Shown: positions 28,799-38,083 of the stretch, piece by piece
Numbering within the stretch: position 1 is the first letter of the stretch
Layout of the letters: every line of letters begins with the position of its first letter
From: Sulfolobus sp. S-194
Lineage (GTDB): Archaea; Thermoproteota; Thermoprotei_A; Sulfolobales; Sulfolobaceae
Length of the DNA stretch: 64,000 bases
Direction of reading: 5' to 3'
NCBI RefSeq assembly: GCF_012222305.1
Contig: NZ_CP035730.1
Location: forward strand, 806,001-870,000
Program-made: the position numbers and the translations under genes
Notes under the pieces: model-generated
What the model saw: the letters and a program-made list of their open reading frames with translations, nothing else
What the model was told of the DNA's origin: nothing
Databases searched by the model: none

Positions 28799-29968
28799 TT
28801 ATTTTGTCAAATATAATTGGGTTGCTTTTATGCCTTCTCCTAATCTTATATCTTCTCCTAATTTACTCAGAACTCTTTCTATTGAAGCTATTGTTACTAT
28901 GGCATCATTTTCAGTCACCCATCCCATATGACCAATCCTAAAGTATCTTCCCTGTAATTTTGGATGAACGCCCGGAGCTAATTCAACACCCTCCAAGACT
29001 ATTTCAGAAAGTACGTTACTAGCATTAGTTTTCTTAAGAATTACTCCCGTTACAGTGTTACTATAGGCTTCTGGTTTTTTAGCAACTATTTCTAATCCCA
29101 TTCCCTCTATTCCAGCTCTTATTGCACTAGCTACTTTTTCATGTCTTTTAATTCTACTTTCTAACCCCTCTTCATCTATAATTATTTTCAATGCTTCAGA
29201 TAGCATTAAAATTGTATGCACTGGAGGTGTAGAGAAATATGAGGCTTTCCCATTTTCCATACTATTCATAACTGATAACCAATTCCTTAAGTCTAAGTAA
29301 TAACCAGCGATACTTTTTTCATCTTTTAATCTTTCAATAGCCCTTTCGGAAAGTACTAAAATTCCTAACCCAGGAGGAACACCTAGAGCTTTCTGACTAG
29401 CTGTTAAATAAACGTCAACTCCCCACTCCTTTGCCTTTACTTCTTCTGCACCAACACTTGAAACTCCGTCAACAACTACTAAATCAACATAATCCCTGAC
29501 AGCTTTTACACTATCCTTGATTGGTTGTCTTACTCCAGTGCTTGTCTCTACATGTGTGAAGGTAACTAACGTATATTTGTCCTTTTTTACTTCTTTTTCA
29601 ACTGTCTCTGGTTCAACATAATAACCGGCTTCTGTACTTAATACATTAACTTTTACTGGATATTTTCTGAATATGTTTATCCACCTATCCCCAAAGACGC
29701 CGTTAGTAACTACTAAGACTTTTTCACCTTCTTTAAGTAATGATGTTACACTTTCCATTGCGGATGTTCCTCCACCTGGTATTAAAAACGGTTGATATCT
29801 ATTGTCAACTTGGAATAATTCTCTTGTTTTCTTTAAGGAGAATTGAAAAGCTTCCACGAATTCTTGAGATGTAAAACCTACATTATTTTTTAAACCCGCA
29901 TACAGCACTCTATCTAGAATATTCACTGGGCCTACATGCATTAGGAGCTTTTTTTCTTTTTGAATCAT
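28799..29968 (-). CDS. Class V aminotransferase (serine/alanine-glyoxylate type)
   Basis: PLP enzyme exchanging amino groups between serine or alanine and glyoxylate/pyruvate. Seen: HVGPVNI at the N-terminus, [10 protein letters not shown] cofactor-phosphate loop, [13 protein letters not shown] with the cofactor Asp, and the Schiff-base Lys in [13 protein letters not shown]. 389 residues. It stands alone, upstream of the BluB-like gene by 16 bases on the same strand, so the two may be cotranscribed. Confidence 0.88.
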   Translation of the reverse strand: MIQKEKKLLMHVGPVNILDRVLYAGLKNNVGFTSQEFVEAFQFSLKKTRELFQVDNRYQPFLIPGGGTSAMESVTSLLKEGEKVLVVTNGVFGDRWINIFRKYPVKVNVLSTEAGYYVEPETVEKEVKKDKYTLVTFTHVETSTGVRQPIKDSVKAVRDYVDLVVVDGVSSVGAEEVKAKEWGVDVYLTASQKALGVPPGLGILVLSERAIERLKDEKSIAGYYLDLRNWLSVMNSMENGKASYFSTPPVHTILMLSEALKIIIDEEGLESRIKRHEKVASAIRAGIEGMGLEIVAKKPEAYSNTVTGVILKKTNASNVLSEIVLEGVELAPGVHPKLQGRYFRIGHMGWVTENDAIVTIASIERVLSKLGEDIRLGEGIKATQLYLTK

Positions 29969-30102
29969 GAGATATTAAGGTGAAACATGATTATTTATTC
30001 TTTCTATTCATAAGTTAGGTTTGCCAAAATTTTAATGTTCTAGAATTTAACATAAAAATACCATTGTTTACTTATTTAATAATACTGAACAATATATTAA
30101 CC

Positions 30103-30426
30103 ATGACTGATTTAGCTAGTTATATTGTTATAAGAAGGACGTATGAGAATTTTAAAAACGAACTATCTATGTGTGATAATGTTAAGGAACTAAAACTAAA
30201 GATACAGAAATTCTTATCTTTCCTCTCTTCATTTGATTTTGAAATAGAAACTAAATTAAAGGAATTTGCAAGCAAGCAAAAAGAAATAGCTAAAAAATTA
30301 CTTCTGATCATCAATATAAGATATGTAATTATCTTTATATATAAATATATAATTAATAAACTTCTATCAGAACTAATAAACCTAATAAATGTAGTATTGA
30401 GAGAGTTAAATTACGGAGGCTTTTAA
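30103..30426 (+). CDS. Hypothetical protein, 107 aa
   Basis: Helical, Lys/Leu/Ile-rich protein with no motif I recognise. ATG 30103 is the natural start (MTDLASYIVIRRTYENF); a TTG at 30064 would add 13 residues. Overlaps the last 21 bases of the convergent EVE-domain gene. A C-terminal hydrophobic stretch (YVIIFIYKYIINKLLSELINLINVV) might associate with the membrane. Moderate confidence that it is real. Confidence 0.45.
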   Translation: MTDLASYIVIRRTYENFKNELSMCDNVKELKLKIQKFLSFLSSFDFEIETKLKEFASKQKEIAKKLLLIINIRYVIIFIYKYIINKLLSELINLINVVLRELNYGGF

Positions 30427-30852
30427 GCATTCCTCAATTTTTTTAGCATCTTCTTCTGGGATAGGCCTTTTCAAGTTTGCTGGAACATTCCTTAAATACT
30501 TAGAAAATTGAAATTTATCTTCTATGAATGAAAGATTCCAGATAATGTCTTTAGAAGGGCATTCGCCTATAATTATTGGATCTAGTTTTATTCTATAAAC
30601 TTCAATAGCTTTACCTACAAGTTTCTCATTTGGGAAAACTACTGTTTCATCATAAAACCAATCCGAAATTACTTTAAATATTCCTACGAATTTACCTCCA
30701 TATTTTTTAGCATAATATTTACCCACGTAGAATATTATAAAATCACCTGGTTTGATGTATTTCTCAACAGATTCTTTATGAAAACCAAAGAGGTTTGTTT
30801 TTACTACTGTCTCCCAAAAATCTTCTTGCACTGGAATTAGCCAGTACATCAA
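30406..30852 (-). CDS. EVE (PUA-like) domain protein
   Basis: Stand-alone EVE domain, a PUA-like fold thought to bind modified bases or RNA. Evidence: N-terminal YWLIPVQEDFWETVVKTN, GFHKESVEKYIKPGDFIIFYV and the FVGIFKVISDWFYDE strand, 148 residues. No catalytic motif. In other organisms EVE proteins sit beside restriction or RNA-modification genes; here neighbours are small unknowns, so nothing more can be said from context. Confidence 0.78.
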   Translation of the reverse strand: MMYWLIPVQEDFWETVVKTNLFGFHKESVEKYIKPGDFIIFYVGKYYAKKYGGKFVGIFKVISDWFYDETVVFPNEKLVGKAIEVYRIKLDPIIIGECPSKDIIWNLSFIEDKFQFSKYLRNVPANLKRPIPEEDAKKIEECLKASVI

Positions 30853-30973
30853 TTTTAACTCTCGGTTAGGCTATATAAAAGTACTGTAATACTACCGTTT
30901 GAAAACAAGAGGTGAGAATGTGGGAGTTGTATTTTTAGGAAACTTTATTAGTTATCTGTAATAGTTAAATAAC

Positions 30974-31237
30974 GTGAAGAAACTATTTCTATTTACTACC
31001 CCTAAAAGAACTTCATCAATAGAAGATTATGAACTTGATATATTATATAAAATTTCTGATAAATTTTCATTAGGTGATTTACTTGAATACAGTAGATGGA
31101 CAGAAGGGAATATTAATTTTATTTATGCTAGATTTAAGGGTGGTTCTGTTAAGCTAAAATATATTGAGGGTAAAGAAGGTATTGCTCTTATTAGGGTTAA
31201 AAAGAAGTATTTAAACAAGAATAAGGATTTCAGCTAA
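30974..31237 (+). CDS. Hypothetical protein, 87 aa
   Basis: Soluble, charged protein with a Lys-rich C-terminus; starts with GTG 30974 (MKKLFLFTTPKRTSS). Not recognised. About 120 bases separate it from the divergent EVE gene. It overlaps the 3' end of the DUF1614 gene by 27 bases. Codon use is like the neighbours. Confidence 0.5.
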   Translation: MKKLFLFTTPKRTSSIEDYELDILYKISDKFSLGDLLEYSRWTEGNINFIYARFKGGSVKLKYIEGKEGIALIRVKKKYLNKNKDFS

Positions 31238-31945
31238 CATAACAGCGAATAAACCTGACATAAATATCCCATCAAATGTTCCCATTCCTCCTATACTAAC
31301 TATTTGTGGGCTTGAATCAATTATTCTCTTTAAATTAAATAAGTCTGCACCAATAAGTGAACCTAAAACACTACTTACGTAAGCTGACACTGGTACTAGA
31401 TAACTTATTTTAAAGAAAAAGACATAGCTTATTAATGCTGAGAATAAAGGTGCTACTAAAGGATTCATCACAACTCCTACCCCTGTAATCACTTTTGAGA
31501 ATACGTTACATATAATGCTCAATAAAATTATATCTATAATAAGTAAAATCATGGAAAAACCATGAAAGGCTAAAAATATTAGAGTTATTGATAATAATGA
31601 AGGAATAATAGCTCCTCCAACATTAACAGCAACTAATGTCTTTCTTAACTGATAAGAGAGTCTAGGCACGTAAATAGGAATTCCAAAGACATATACTACA
31701 TCAACCTCTGGAGCTAATGCTGGTCTATTTATTTCTTTCACAACAATATTAACTGGACTAAGGATTAAACTTAGTAGAGCCAGTTCTACTGCTAAAAAAT
31801 AACTTATTACTTCATTAACTCCAACTATTTTAAGCAAACTTGAAAAATATCCTATAGAGATAATGAATATTATTAAGCCTAAAAATGCATAACCTATAGC
31901 GTAAATTCCCCTAAAAGGAGTTAGTATTAGAACTCTTTTAGCCAC
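31211..31945 (-). CDS. DUF1614-type membrane protein
   Basis: Polytopic membrane protein (about six to seven segments) with the C-terminal motif SIGGMGTFDGIFMSGL, which I associate with DUF1614 (IGGAGTFDGIF...). Function unknown. Its start shares one base with the CobY-like gene stop, so the AIR-synthase-like, CobY-like and DUF1614 genes form one tightly overlapping operon, suggesting a linked role, possibly in cobamide metabolism or transport. Confidence 0.72.
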   Translation of the reverse strand: MAKRVLILTPFRGIYAIGYAFLGLIIFIISIGYFSSLLKIVGVNEVISYFLAVELALLSLILSPVNIVVKEINRPALAPEVDVVYVFGIPIYVPRLSYQLRKTLVAVNVGGAIIPSLLSITLIFLAFHGFSMILLIIDIILLSIICNVFSKVITGVGVVMNPLVAPLFSALISYVFFFKISYLVPVSAYVSSVLGSLIGADLFNLKRIIDSSPQIVSIGGMGTFDGIFMSGLFAVMLAEILILV

Positions 31946-32433
31946 TAGCTATATTCTATTGTCTTGCATAAATTTTTAACAGTAATGTAGTCTGATAAAG
32001 TATTTACATTAATTATTTCTTCTTCATAGTAAACATCCTCATAATCATTAAGCTTTAATTTATTCCATAAGCTAATTCCTACATAACCAGATTTAGTGAC
32101 GAGAGTACATATAGATTTCTTACATGAATAGAGCTTATATATTGCTTCTTCTGGTATGAAAGGAGTATCCGCAGGAGCAATAATTACTGGTAGACCAACT
32201 TTGCTTATAGCTTGAATAACATCATTCTCATAACCTTTACCGTCTGTAATAACTTTCTTAAAAGAGGAAAATATAAGAGGGTTATATCTTGTTATGGCTA
32301 AATAAATCTCATCAGTGAAGTTAAGTAAGGATCTATAAACCCAATAGAACATTGGATAACCGCACAAGTCAATCAATGGTTTTAACGGTGATAGTCTAGT
32401 CCCTTTTCCTCCAGCCATAATAATTACTTTCAA
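31945..32433 (-). CDS. cobY: MobA/CobY-like nucleotidyltransferase (probable GTP:adenosylcobinamide-phosphate guanylyltransferase)
   Basis: Nucleotidyltransferase with the N-terminal MAGGKGTRLSPLKPLIDLCG loop. The GKGYENDVIQAI segment and the NVNTLSDYI tail parallel the Methanocaldococcus CobY (GKGYIEDL, NINTKDDL), which activates adenosylcobinamide phosphate with GTP in archaeal cobamide assembly. It is short (162 residues against about 196). A MobA-type molybdopterin enzyme is the alternative. Overlaps the upstream AIR-synthase-like gene by 38 bases. Confidence 0.7.
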   Translation of the reverse strand: MKVIIMAGGKGTRLSPLKPLIDLCGYPMFYWVYRSLLNFTDEIYLAITRYNPLIFSSFKKVITDGKGYENDVIQAISKVGLPVIIAPADTPFIPEEAIYKLYSCKKSICTLVTKSGYVGISLWNKLKLNDYEDVYYEEEIINVNTLSDYITVKNLCKTIEYS

Positions 32434-33346
32434 ACTTGACCAATTCCTCCTCGAAATCTTCCTTATATACCTTATCTCCTTTTACTTCTAAGACATCTTC
32501 CCCTTCTACTATCTTACCTATGATTGTCCCTCCTAGCTCTTCAATTTTTTGTGGATTTCTTGTTATTACAATGAATGCTCCAGATGAAATTAGCGTGTAA
32601 GGGTTAATATTCAAAGCTTTAGTAATCTCTAAAGTTTCTTGTAAAATTGGAGGATCTCTAAAGATAAACACTTTTTTCCTAGTAGCCTTTGCAACCTCTA
32701 ATAATGCTTGATATATTCCTCCTTCAGTAGCATCGTGCATAGCTATTACATCATCCTTAGCTTTCAATGCTTTTTCTTGAACTGGAATGGAATATTTTAG
32801 TTTTTTGGCTCTCTCTATTATCTCGTGTTTAACTCCCCTTTTAGCCAATTCATTTTCAAATTCATTAGCTAATATCCAAGTCCCTTCAATACCAGCAAAA
32901 CCAAAAACTCCTATATAATCTCCAACTTTACCATCAGAAAGTTTCATTATTTTATCACTAAACGAAAATGCAGTTGTAACTACAATATCTTGTTGTAAAC
33001 CCCTTGTAACCTCAGTATGTCCACCTACTACTGAACATCCAATTAAATTACATGCCTCATTAATTCCATCAATTATTACATCCAGATTTTCCCTTTTTGT
33101 AAGAAGAACCGTAGTCAAAACCCATTTACATGGAACGCCTTTCATGTTAACATCGTTACATGCAACTGTTATTGATAAAAACCCAGCATCTTTCCCCGCT
33201 TCAGTAATTGGGTCTGAATGAATAACTAAATAATTTCCTTCACTCCTTATGAATGCGTCATCTTCTCCTATTTCTGGACAAACCTCACAATTTCCTGTCT
33301 TTATTTTATTCAGAAAATCTCTTACTGGAATTTTTCCAAAAAACAT
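32396..33346 (-). CDS. AIR synthase-related (PurM/HypE/ThiL fold) kinase-like protein
   Basis: ATP-binding PurM-superfamily protein: GEDDAFIRSEG, SDPITEAGKDAGFLSITVACNDVNMKG, VVGGHTEVTRGL, MHDATEGGIYQAL. ATG 33346 (MFFGKIPVRDFL) fits family N-termini better than 33379, which would cross the divergent ABC gene. It overlaps the CobY-like gene, so a role in cobamide nucleotide-loop assembly, as an alpha-ribazole kinase like CblS, is possible but unproven; hydrogenase maturation-like function is the generic annotation. Confidence 0.75.
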   Translation of the reverse strand: MFFGKIPVRDFLNKIKTGNCEVCPEIGEDDAFIRSEGNYLVIHSDPITEAGKDAGFLSITVACNDVNMKGVPCKWVLTTVLLTKRENLDVIIDGINEACNLIGCSVVGGHTEVTRGLQQDIVVTTAFSFSDKIMKLSDGKVGDYIGVFGFAGIEGTWILANEFENELAKRGVKHEIIERAKKLKYSIPVQEKALKAKDDVIAMHDATEGGIYQALLEVAKATRKKVFIFRDPPILQETLEITKALNINPYTLISSGAFIVITRNPQKIEELGGTIIGKIVEGEDVLEVKGDKVYKEDFEEELVKFESNYYGWRKRD

Positions 33347-33373
33347 AAATTTTATACGGTGAAGTGGGTAAAT

Positions 33374-34102
33374 ATGCATATTATTGAAGTTGAGGACCTT
33401 TGGAAGATTTATAAGAATGGCATTGAAGCTTTACGCGGTATTTCCTTCACTGTTGATGAGGGAGAAATTTTCTCATTTCTAGGTCCTAACGGAGCTGGAA
33501 AAACTACGACGATAAAAATCCTTTCTTGTGTGTTAAAACCTTCTAAAGGTAAAGTGGTAGTTAATGGTTTTTCTTCACCTAAAGAATGCGAAAAAATTAG
33601 GAAAATTATAACTACTGTTCCTCAAGAATTTCAAGGTTTTTCTGATCTTACAGTAAGAGAAAATATTGAATACTTTGCAAAGCTTTATGATACAACAGAT
33701 AAGATAGATGAAATTATACAGAAACTAAATTTGAAAGAACATGAAAGGAAAAGATTTAAGGAATTATCTGGTGGTTTGAAGAGAAAAGTTGCCATAGCAT
33801 GCGGTCTTGTTGGTAATCCGAAAGTAATATTTCTTGATGAACCTACAGTAGGATTGGATCCCAAATCTAGAAGAAATTTATGGGAATTAATTAAATCATT
33901 AAAAGATATGAAAATAACTGTTTTTTTGGCAACTCATTACTTAGAAGAGGCAGAAAGATTAGCAGATAGAGTTGGTGTACTATATAAGGGTAAGATCGTT
34001 AGGATTTCAACACCATCAGAGTTAATGAATGAGTTTAAGAAAGAGAATTTAGAAGAGGCCTACTTGGCATTAATGGAAGAAATGAAAAGTGAGGAAGAAT
34101 GA
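33374..34102 (+). CDS. ABC-2 type exporter, ATP-binding subunit
   Basis: DrrA/CcmA-like ATPase: Walker A GPNGAGKTT, signature LSGGLKRKVAIACGL, Walker B VIFLDEPTVGLD, H-loop ATHY. Start ATG 33374 (MHIIEVEDLW) is about 21 nt downstream of a TATA element (TTTTATAC, 33350-33357), better than GTG 33359. Divergent from the AIR-synthase-like gene. ATGA overlap with the downstream permease gene. Exported substrate unknown. Confidence 0.88.
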   Translation: MHIIEVEDLWKIYKNGIEALRGISFTVDEGEIFSFLGPNGAGKTTTIKILSCVLKPSKGKVVVNGFSSPKECEKIRKIITTVPQEFQGFSDLTVRENIEYFAKLYDTTDKIDEIIQKLNLKEHERKRFKELSGGLKRKVAIACGLVGNPKVIFLDEPTVGLDPKSRRNLWELIKSLKDMKITVFLATHYLEEAERLADRVGVLYKGKIVRISTPSELMNEFKKENLEEAYLALMEEMKSEEE

Positions 34103-35082
34103 AAAAAATTATACCAACAACTGTAGCAATAATAAAAGATAATTTGAGAAGTCCTATTACCGTTTTCTTTATTCTATTTTTCCCTTTAGTGTTAGCTACA
34201 ATTTTCTCTTTAATATCAGTGGTTCCTCAACCACATATAGTAGTTTATGTTAATGGTGAAAACGATAGTGAGATTGCCTTATATTTAAATCAAAGTAAAT
34301 TATTTATAGGCATTGTAGGAGGTAATCCTCAACTAGTAAAGCTTAATCAACAAGTTATGTTTTATAATTCTACAAGTAAAAAGCTCTATTATAATCAACT
34401 TGAAGCTAATTATGTTCCTGTCCTTGAGACGTATTTATTATCTATTCATCAAAAATATCTTCTTTCCTCGTATGAATTAATAACAAGAAACACTCCAGAG
34501 GCTTATGAAATTTCTGGAGTTATTGGTGTTATATCTCTGTCTAATGGTATTTTGGGTATTACAGGCGTAGGAAGTGGTTACTATAGGGATAAGCTCATTG
34601 AAAGATTAGCTTCTTCGCCACTTAAAGATTATGAATGGGTAATTTCTTTAATGTTATACGAGGTTCTAATTACAATAATGTCCACTATAGTGGTCATTGT
34701 ATTTGGTATAATTATTGGTTTTCTGCCAATTATTAGCTTATCATTTCTTGGCATTCTTGCTCTATCAACATTGATGTTCTCTGGCCTTGGTGCAATAATT
34801 TTTGGTCTATCACCAAAGGATAAAATAGCTATTTCTAATACAGTAGCTACAGTTATAGTTTTCCCACTCATGTTTATTAGCAATGCGTTCTTTTATGTTA
34901 ATGAATTTCCACCATTTTTCAGAGTATTTGTTAGTTATCAGCCAGTATCTATAGTTAATGATATGGTTAGGGATATTCTTATTTATGATAAATTGCCAAG
35001 TCTCACAACATTCTTTATTATTATCCTTTTATCTGTAGTATTTATAGGAATAGGGAGTAGGTTGTTAAAACTTAGAGAATAG
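34099..35082 (+). CDS. ABC-2 type exporter, permease subunit
   Basis: ABC-2 permease of 327 residues: one N-terminal membrane helix, a large external domain of about 130 residues, then five C-terminal membrane helices, including LMFSGLGAIIFGLSPKDKIAISNT, a typical ABC-2 signature. Works with the ATPase encoded just upstream. The substrate, a drug, lipid or peptide, cannot be inferred. Converges with the crotonase gene (11-base overlap). Confidence 0.85.
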   Translation: MKKIIPTTVAIIKDNLRSPITVFFILFFPLVLATIFSLISVVPQPHIVVYVNGENDSEIALYLNQSKLFIGIVGGNPQLVKLNQQVMFYNSTSKKLYYNQLEANYVPVLETYLLSIHQKYLLSSYELITRNTPEAYEISGVIGVISLSNGILGITGVGSGYYRDKLIERLASSPLKDYEWVISLMLYEVLITIMSTIVVIVFGIIIGFLPIISLSFLGILALSTLMFSGLGAIIFGLSPKDKIAISNTVATVIVFPLMFISNAFFYVNEFPPFFRVFVSYQPVSIVNDMVRDILIYDKLPSLTTFFIIILLSVVFIGIGSRLLKLRE

Positions 35083-35830
35083 CCCATTTAGGTTTAGTTT
35101 TTGTTAAGAACGATATAACTCCTGTCCTAGCGTCTTCTGTTAATACTTGGTCAATTAGTTCTTGGAAAGCCTTTTCTAGCTCTTTTTCATTTTCTGTGAA
35201 CAGAATTTTCCTCATCATGGATAAAGACGAAGGTGCTATTTGTTTAAGCTCTCTAATTAAGTTAGTATTTGTTTCTTCAAAATTTTCGGTTATTTCATAA
35301 ACTAAGCCTATTTGTCTTGCTTCTTCGGCATTCAATTCTCTTCCTAAAAAAGCCATTTTTAACACATTATTCCATCCAAGTCTATATTTTCCTAGTGTAA
35401 GCATTACTGGTGGAAATACTCCTATTTTTCCACCAGGGACTGCGAATTTTGAATTTTTTGATGCAATAACAAAATCAGTTGCTAATAGGATTTCCATTGA
35501 TGCACCATAAGCTATACCTTCAACATTTACTATTGTAATTTTGGATAAATTAAGCAACGTTCGAAACATTTCGAACATTGTTGAAAAGAAATTTGTTGCA
35601 TATTCTCTATTGTCTGAAGCCCTTCTTAATTCACCTATATCAGCTCCCGCACCAAAATTATTTATTCCCCTTATTATCACGAATCTAACTTCCTTATTTG
35701 AATCCAACATTCTCAGAGAATCTATAAAATTATGCATGAACTTTATATTCACTAGATTGTATTTCCCTTCTTCATTACTTATTAGTATTTTAGCTATATC
35801 CGACTCTTTTTGAACAAGTACTTTAGTCAT
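35072..35830 (-). CDS. Enoyl-CoA hydratase/isomerase (crotonase) family protein
   Basis: Crotonase fold of 252 residues: oxyanion-hole segments GAGADIGEL and VEGIAYGASMEILLATDFVIAS, then FAVPGGKIGVFPP. In classical hydratases two glutamates occupy these loops; here the second position is Lys (KIGVF), so a hydratase activity is doubtful and isomerase, hydrolase or decarboxylase chemistry should be considered. Sulfolobales need crotonase enzymes in the 3HP/4HB cycle but this small one is probably not that bifunctional enzyme. Confidence 0.82.
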   Translation of the reverse strand: MTKVLVQKESDIAKILISNEEGKYNLVNIKFMHNFIDSLRMLDSNKEVRFVIIRGINNFGAGADIGELRRASDNREYATNFFSTMFEMFRTLLNLSKITIVNVEGIAYGASMEILLATDFVIASKNSKFAVPGGKIGVFPPVMLTLGKYRLGWNNVLKMAFLGRELNAEEARQIGLVYEITENFEETNTNLIRELKQIAPSSLSMMRKILFTENEKELEKAFQELIDQVLTEDARTGVISFLTKTKPKWAIL

Positions 35831-35949
35831 TTATTAGTTGATTATAAAAGACTCTTATAATCTTTTCTTGCTTTTTGTTGGAAAATAAGGAACTAAAAAA
35901 TAAACAAAATTAAATATTTCGTTTAAATGCTTTAATACATCTTTATTAA

Positions 35950-35959
35950 CTTTATAAAA
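35950..35959 (+). promoter_or_regulatory. TATA box of the terminal oxidase gene
   Basis: CTTTATAAAA, followed by a predicted leader of about 30 nt that carries the GGTGA site at 36001-36005. Confidence 0.5.
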
Positions 35960-36000
35960 ATACATTTAAGTTAGAAAAAGTAAAAAGTGGTATCTGATTA

Positions 36001-36005
36001 GGTGA
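36001..36005 (+). promoter_or_regulatory. Shine-Dalgarno site deciding the oxidase start
   Basis: GGTGA with 5-nt spacing to ATG 36011. It includes the in-frame GTG 36002, which is therefore not the start. Confidence 0.6.
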
Positions 36006-36010
36006 AACTC

Positions 36011-37714
36011 ATGAGTGCCTCTGATTTTGTTAGGGGGCTAGGAAAGGCTATAGTTCTCGGATTATATTTTGGAACAAACTTCGCATTAGCTAAAATATCT
36101 AATTTTGTTAAAGATATTTTCCAGCTTGATAAGGACTGGGTTACTAGAATCAGTATGGGCATGGTAGTCTTAAGCCTTATATGGGGAATTTTAGGAATTG
36201 TTGACGCTTTAATGGTAAGGATCCAGGAAGCTTCATGGGGACTAGCTCAAACATTACCTCTAACAGTTCAAGAATATGAAGCCTCAATAACACTTCACGG
36301 TATGAGAGACTTATTTGGATTTGCACAACAACTTATACTTGCTGTATTTATTTACTTCACATTCAAAATGCTTAATGTTCAGCCTAGATTAAAATGGATG
36401 TTTAATTTAGGCTTTGTACTATTTAACATCTCCTTCATGCTTTTTGAAGGACCAATAATTATAACCCCGCAAACTGGTTTTGACAACTATTTCTCTGCAA
36501 CTGGTTGGTATTATTTGGCACCAATAGGTGTTAATGGTTATTCATTATATGTAGTTTCTCCATTATGGTACATTGGCTGGATATTATTAGAAATTGGAAT
36601 ATATTTAATGACCGGCTGGTATGTTTACCATTTCTATCTAGCTTCAAGGAATTTGAAAGAGAAATTACCAATCTTCTTAGTTTTTGGCCTTGTAGTTGGT
36701 ATTCTCATACTAGAAAGCTACTCTGGTTCATTTATAACTGCTTTATGGGATTTATTAGCTTTCTATCATATAGTGGGATATAATATTATTGCAGATCAAA
36801 TATCTTTTGTGACTTTGTGGCATGGAATTGTTTATATTGCTTGGTTCCCAGCTGTAGCTGCACTTTACTTGCTAATACCTATGCTTGCGAATAAACCCCT
36901 TTATAGTGACAAACTGGCTAGAGTTTCAGCACTTCTATATTTAATATTTGCAACAGGTCCTCTAGGAATTCATCACTTATATATGGTTGATTTGCCAGTT
37001 CCAGTAAAGATAGTAACTGAAGTACTAACGGATGGTATTATTGTTCCATCTATGATGACATTCTTTAACTTGTGGGCTACAGTAAAAGGCGCAAATATAC
37101 AATGGAATATCCTTGCTGCTCTAACTACAATGTCTTTTGCTGGATCCGTATACGCTGGTGTTATGGGTATTTCAAACTCAGTCATAGCTTATGATGCTAT
37201 AGTTCATGAGGGAATGTATGTTGTAGCACACTTCCATGCATTTATATTATTCTCAATTGTTCCAGCAGGATTTGCAGCACTATACTTAATGGTACCTATG
37301 ATGACAAAAAGAATGTGGTATTCTTCAAAATTAGCATGGATTCATTTCTGGGGATACACAATTGGTGTAATTATGGTTATTTTAGGGTTCTCATATCTAG
37401 GAGTTACTGGTTTAATAAGAAAGGAGATGATTTATCCAATTTCATCAACGTTTGTTACCGGGCAATTAATTACAACTATTGGTGCAATTATTGCAGATCT
37501 TGCAACTGTTGGTTGGTTAATTAATTTAGTTTTAACGATAGTCAAGGGAAGAGTAGTTGAGACTGAAGGCTTAAGTTTAGGAGAACTGACAACAAGTATT
37601 GCTATGGCACTAAATGGAAGTGACGATATATTCATTAACGGGATAACAAAGGGTATAGTAATAGTAAAAAGCGAGCTTCATCATTTGATAGAAAAAAGAT
37701 TTATAAAGCAATAA
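36011..37714 (+). CDS. doxB: Heme-copper terminal oxidase subunit I (DoxB type)
   Basis: Catalytic subunit of a quinol oxidase, 12-14 membrane segments, 567 residues from ATG 36011. Haem and copper ligands are seen: ITLHGMRDLFGF (low-spin haem), FYHIVGYNI, GIHHLYMVD (two CuB histidines), VAHFHAFILF. The cross-linked His-Tyr motif HPEVY is replaced by HIVGY, keeping the His and Tyr spacing. Resembles the Acidianus/Sulfolobus aa3 quinol oxidase subunit DoxB. No other Dox subunit is next to it; the following genes handle sulfur. Confidence 0.9.
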   Translation: MSASDFVRGLGKAIVLGLYFGTNFALAKISNFVKDIFQLDKDWVTRISMGMVVLSLIWGILGIVDALMVRIQEASWGLAQTLPLTVQEYEASITLHGMRDLFGFAQQLILAVFIYFTFKMLNVQPRLKWMFNLGFVLFNISFMLFEGPIIITPQTGFDNYFSATGWYYLAPIGVNGYSLYVVSPLWYIGWILLEIGIYLMTGWYVYHFYLASRNLKEKLPIFLVFGLVVGILILESYSGSFITALWDLLAFYHIVGYNIIADQISFVTLWHGIVYIAWFPAVAALYLLIPMLANKPLYSDKLARVSALLYLIFATGPLGIHHLYMVDLPVPVKIVTEVLTDGIIVPSMMTFFNLWATVKGANIQWNILAALTTMSFAGSVYAGVMGISNSVIAYDAIVHEGMYVVAHFHAFILFSIVPAGFAALYLMVPMMTKRMWYSSKLAWIHFWGYTIGVIMVILGFSYLGVTGLIRKEMIYPISSTFVTGQLITTIGAIIADLATVGWLINLVLTIVKGRVVETEGLSLGELTTSIAMALNGSDDIFINGITKGIVIVKSELHHLIEKRFIKQ

Positions 37715-37940
37715 CTTTTTTTCCTATTTGTTTTAATATTTCTTCATGTTCTGGAAATCTTTTCTCTTGATATCTAGAAAAAATTAGTTCTCCATCTAAA
37801 TATATATCGAATATTCCATTTTTGCCTTGCTCTAACGTGACTTCTATGTTCTCGAAATAAGCGAGTATATCTTTAGCTAAATTTATAGCTCTATCTAAAT
37901 ATCCACAAGGTCTACAGTAAACTATCTTTACGGAGTGCAT
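37701..37940 (-). CDS. Rdx/SelW-like small thioredoxin-fold protein
   Basis: 79-residue thioredoxin-like fold with CxxC redox motif in IVYCRPCGYLDRAINLAKDI and the GKNGIFDIYLDGELIFSR hairpin, both typical of the Rdx (SelT/W/H) family. Probably a small electron or sulfur carrier in the cytoplasm. It overlaps the oxidase gene by 14 bases on the opposite strand, next to the sulfur-gene run. Confidence 0.78.
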   Translation of the reverse strand: MHSVKIVYCRPCGYLDRAINLAKDILAYFENIEVTLEQGKNGIFDIYLDGELIFSRYQEKRFPEHEEILKQIGKKVIAL

Positions 37941-38083
37941 ACTAATTTTTCTTTTTCTTTCTTAATATGCCTTTCTTTATAATGTTTTAAAGGTTGTGAA
38001 ATAAAGGCTTTATAAAATTGTTTTACTTGGCTTTTTATAAAATCATGATATAAGGCTATAATTTGTTAAGTATGTGAACTAAA

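Noticed and set aside
37315..37524. Cys/Tyr/Asn-rich short frame in the oxidase gene
   Set aside because: Composition typical of an out-of-frame reading of a membrane protein gene.
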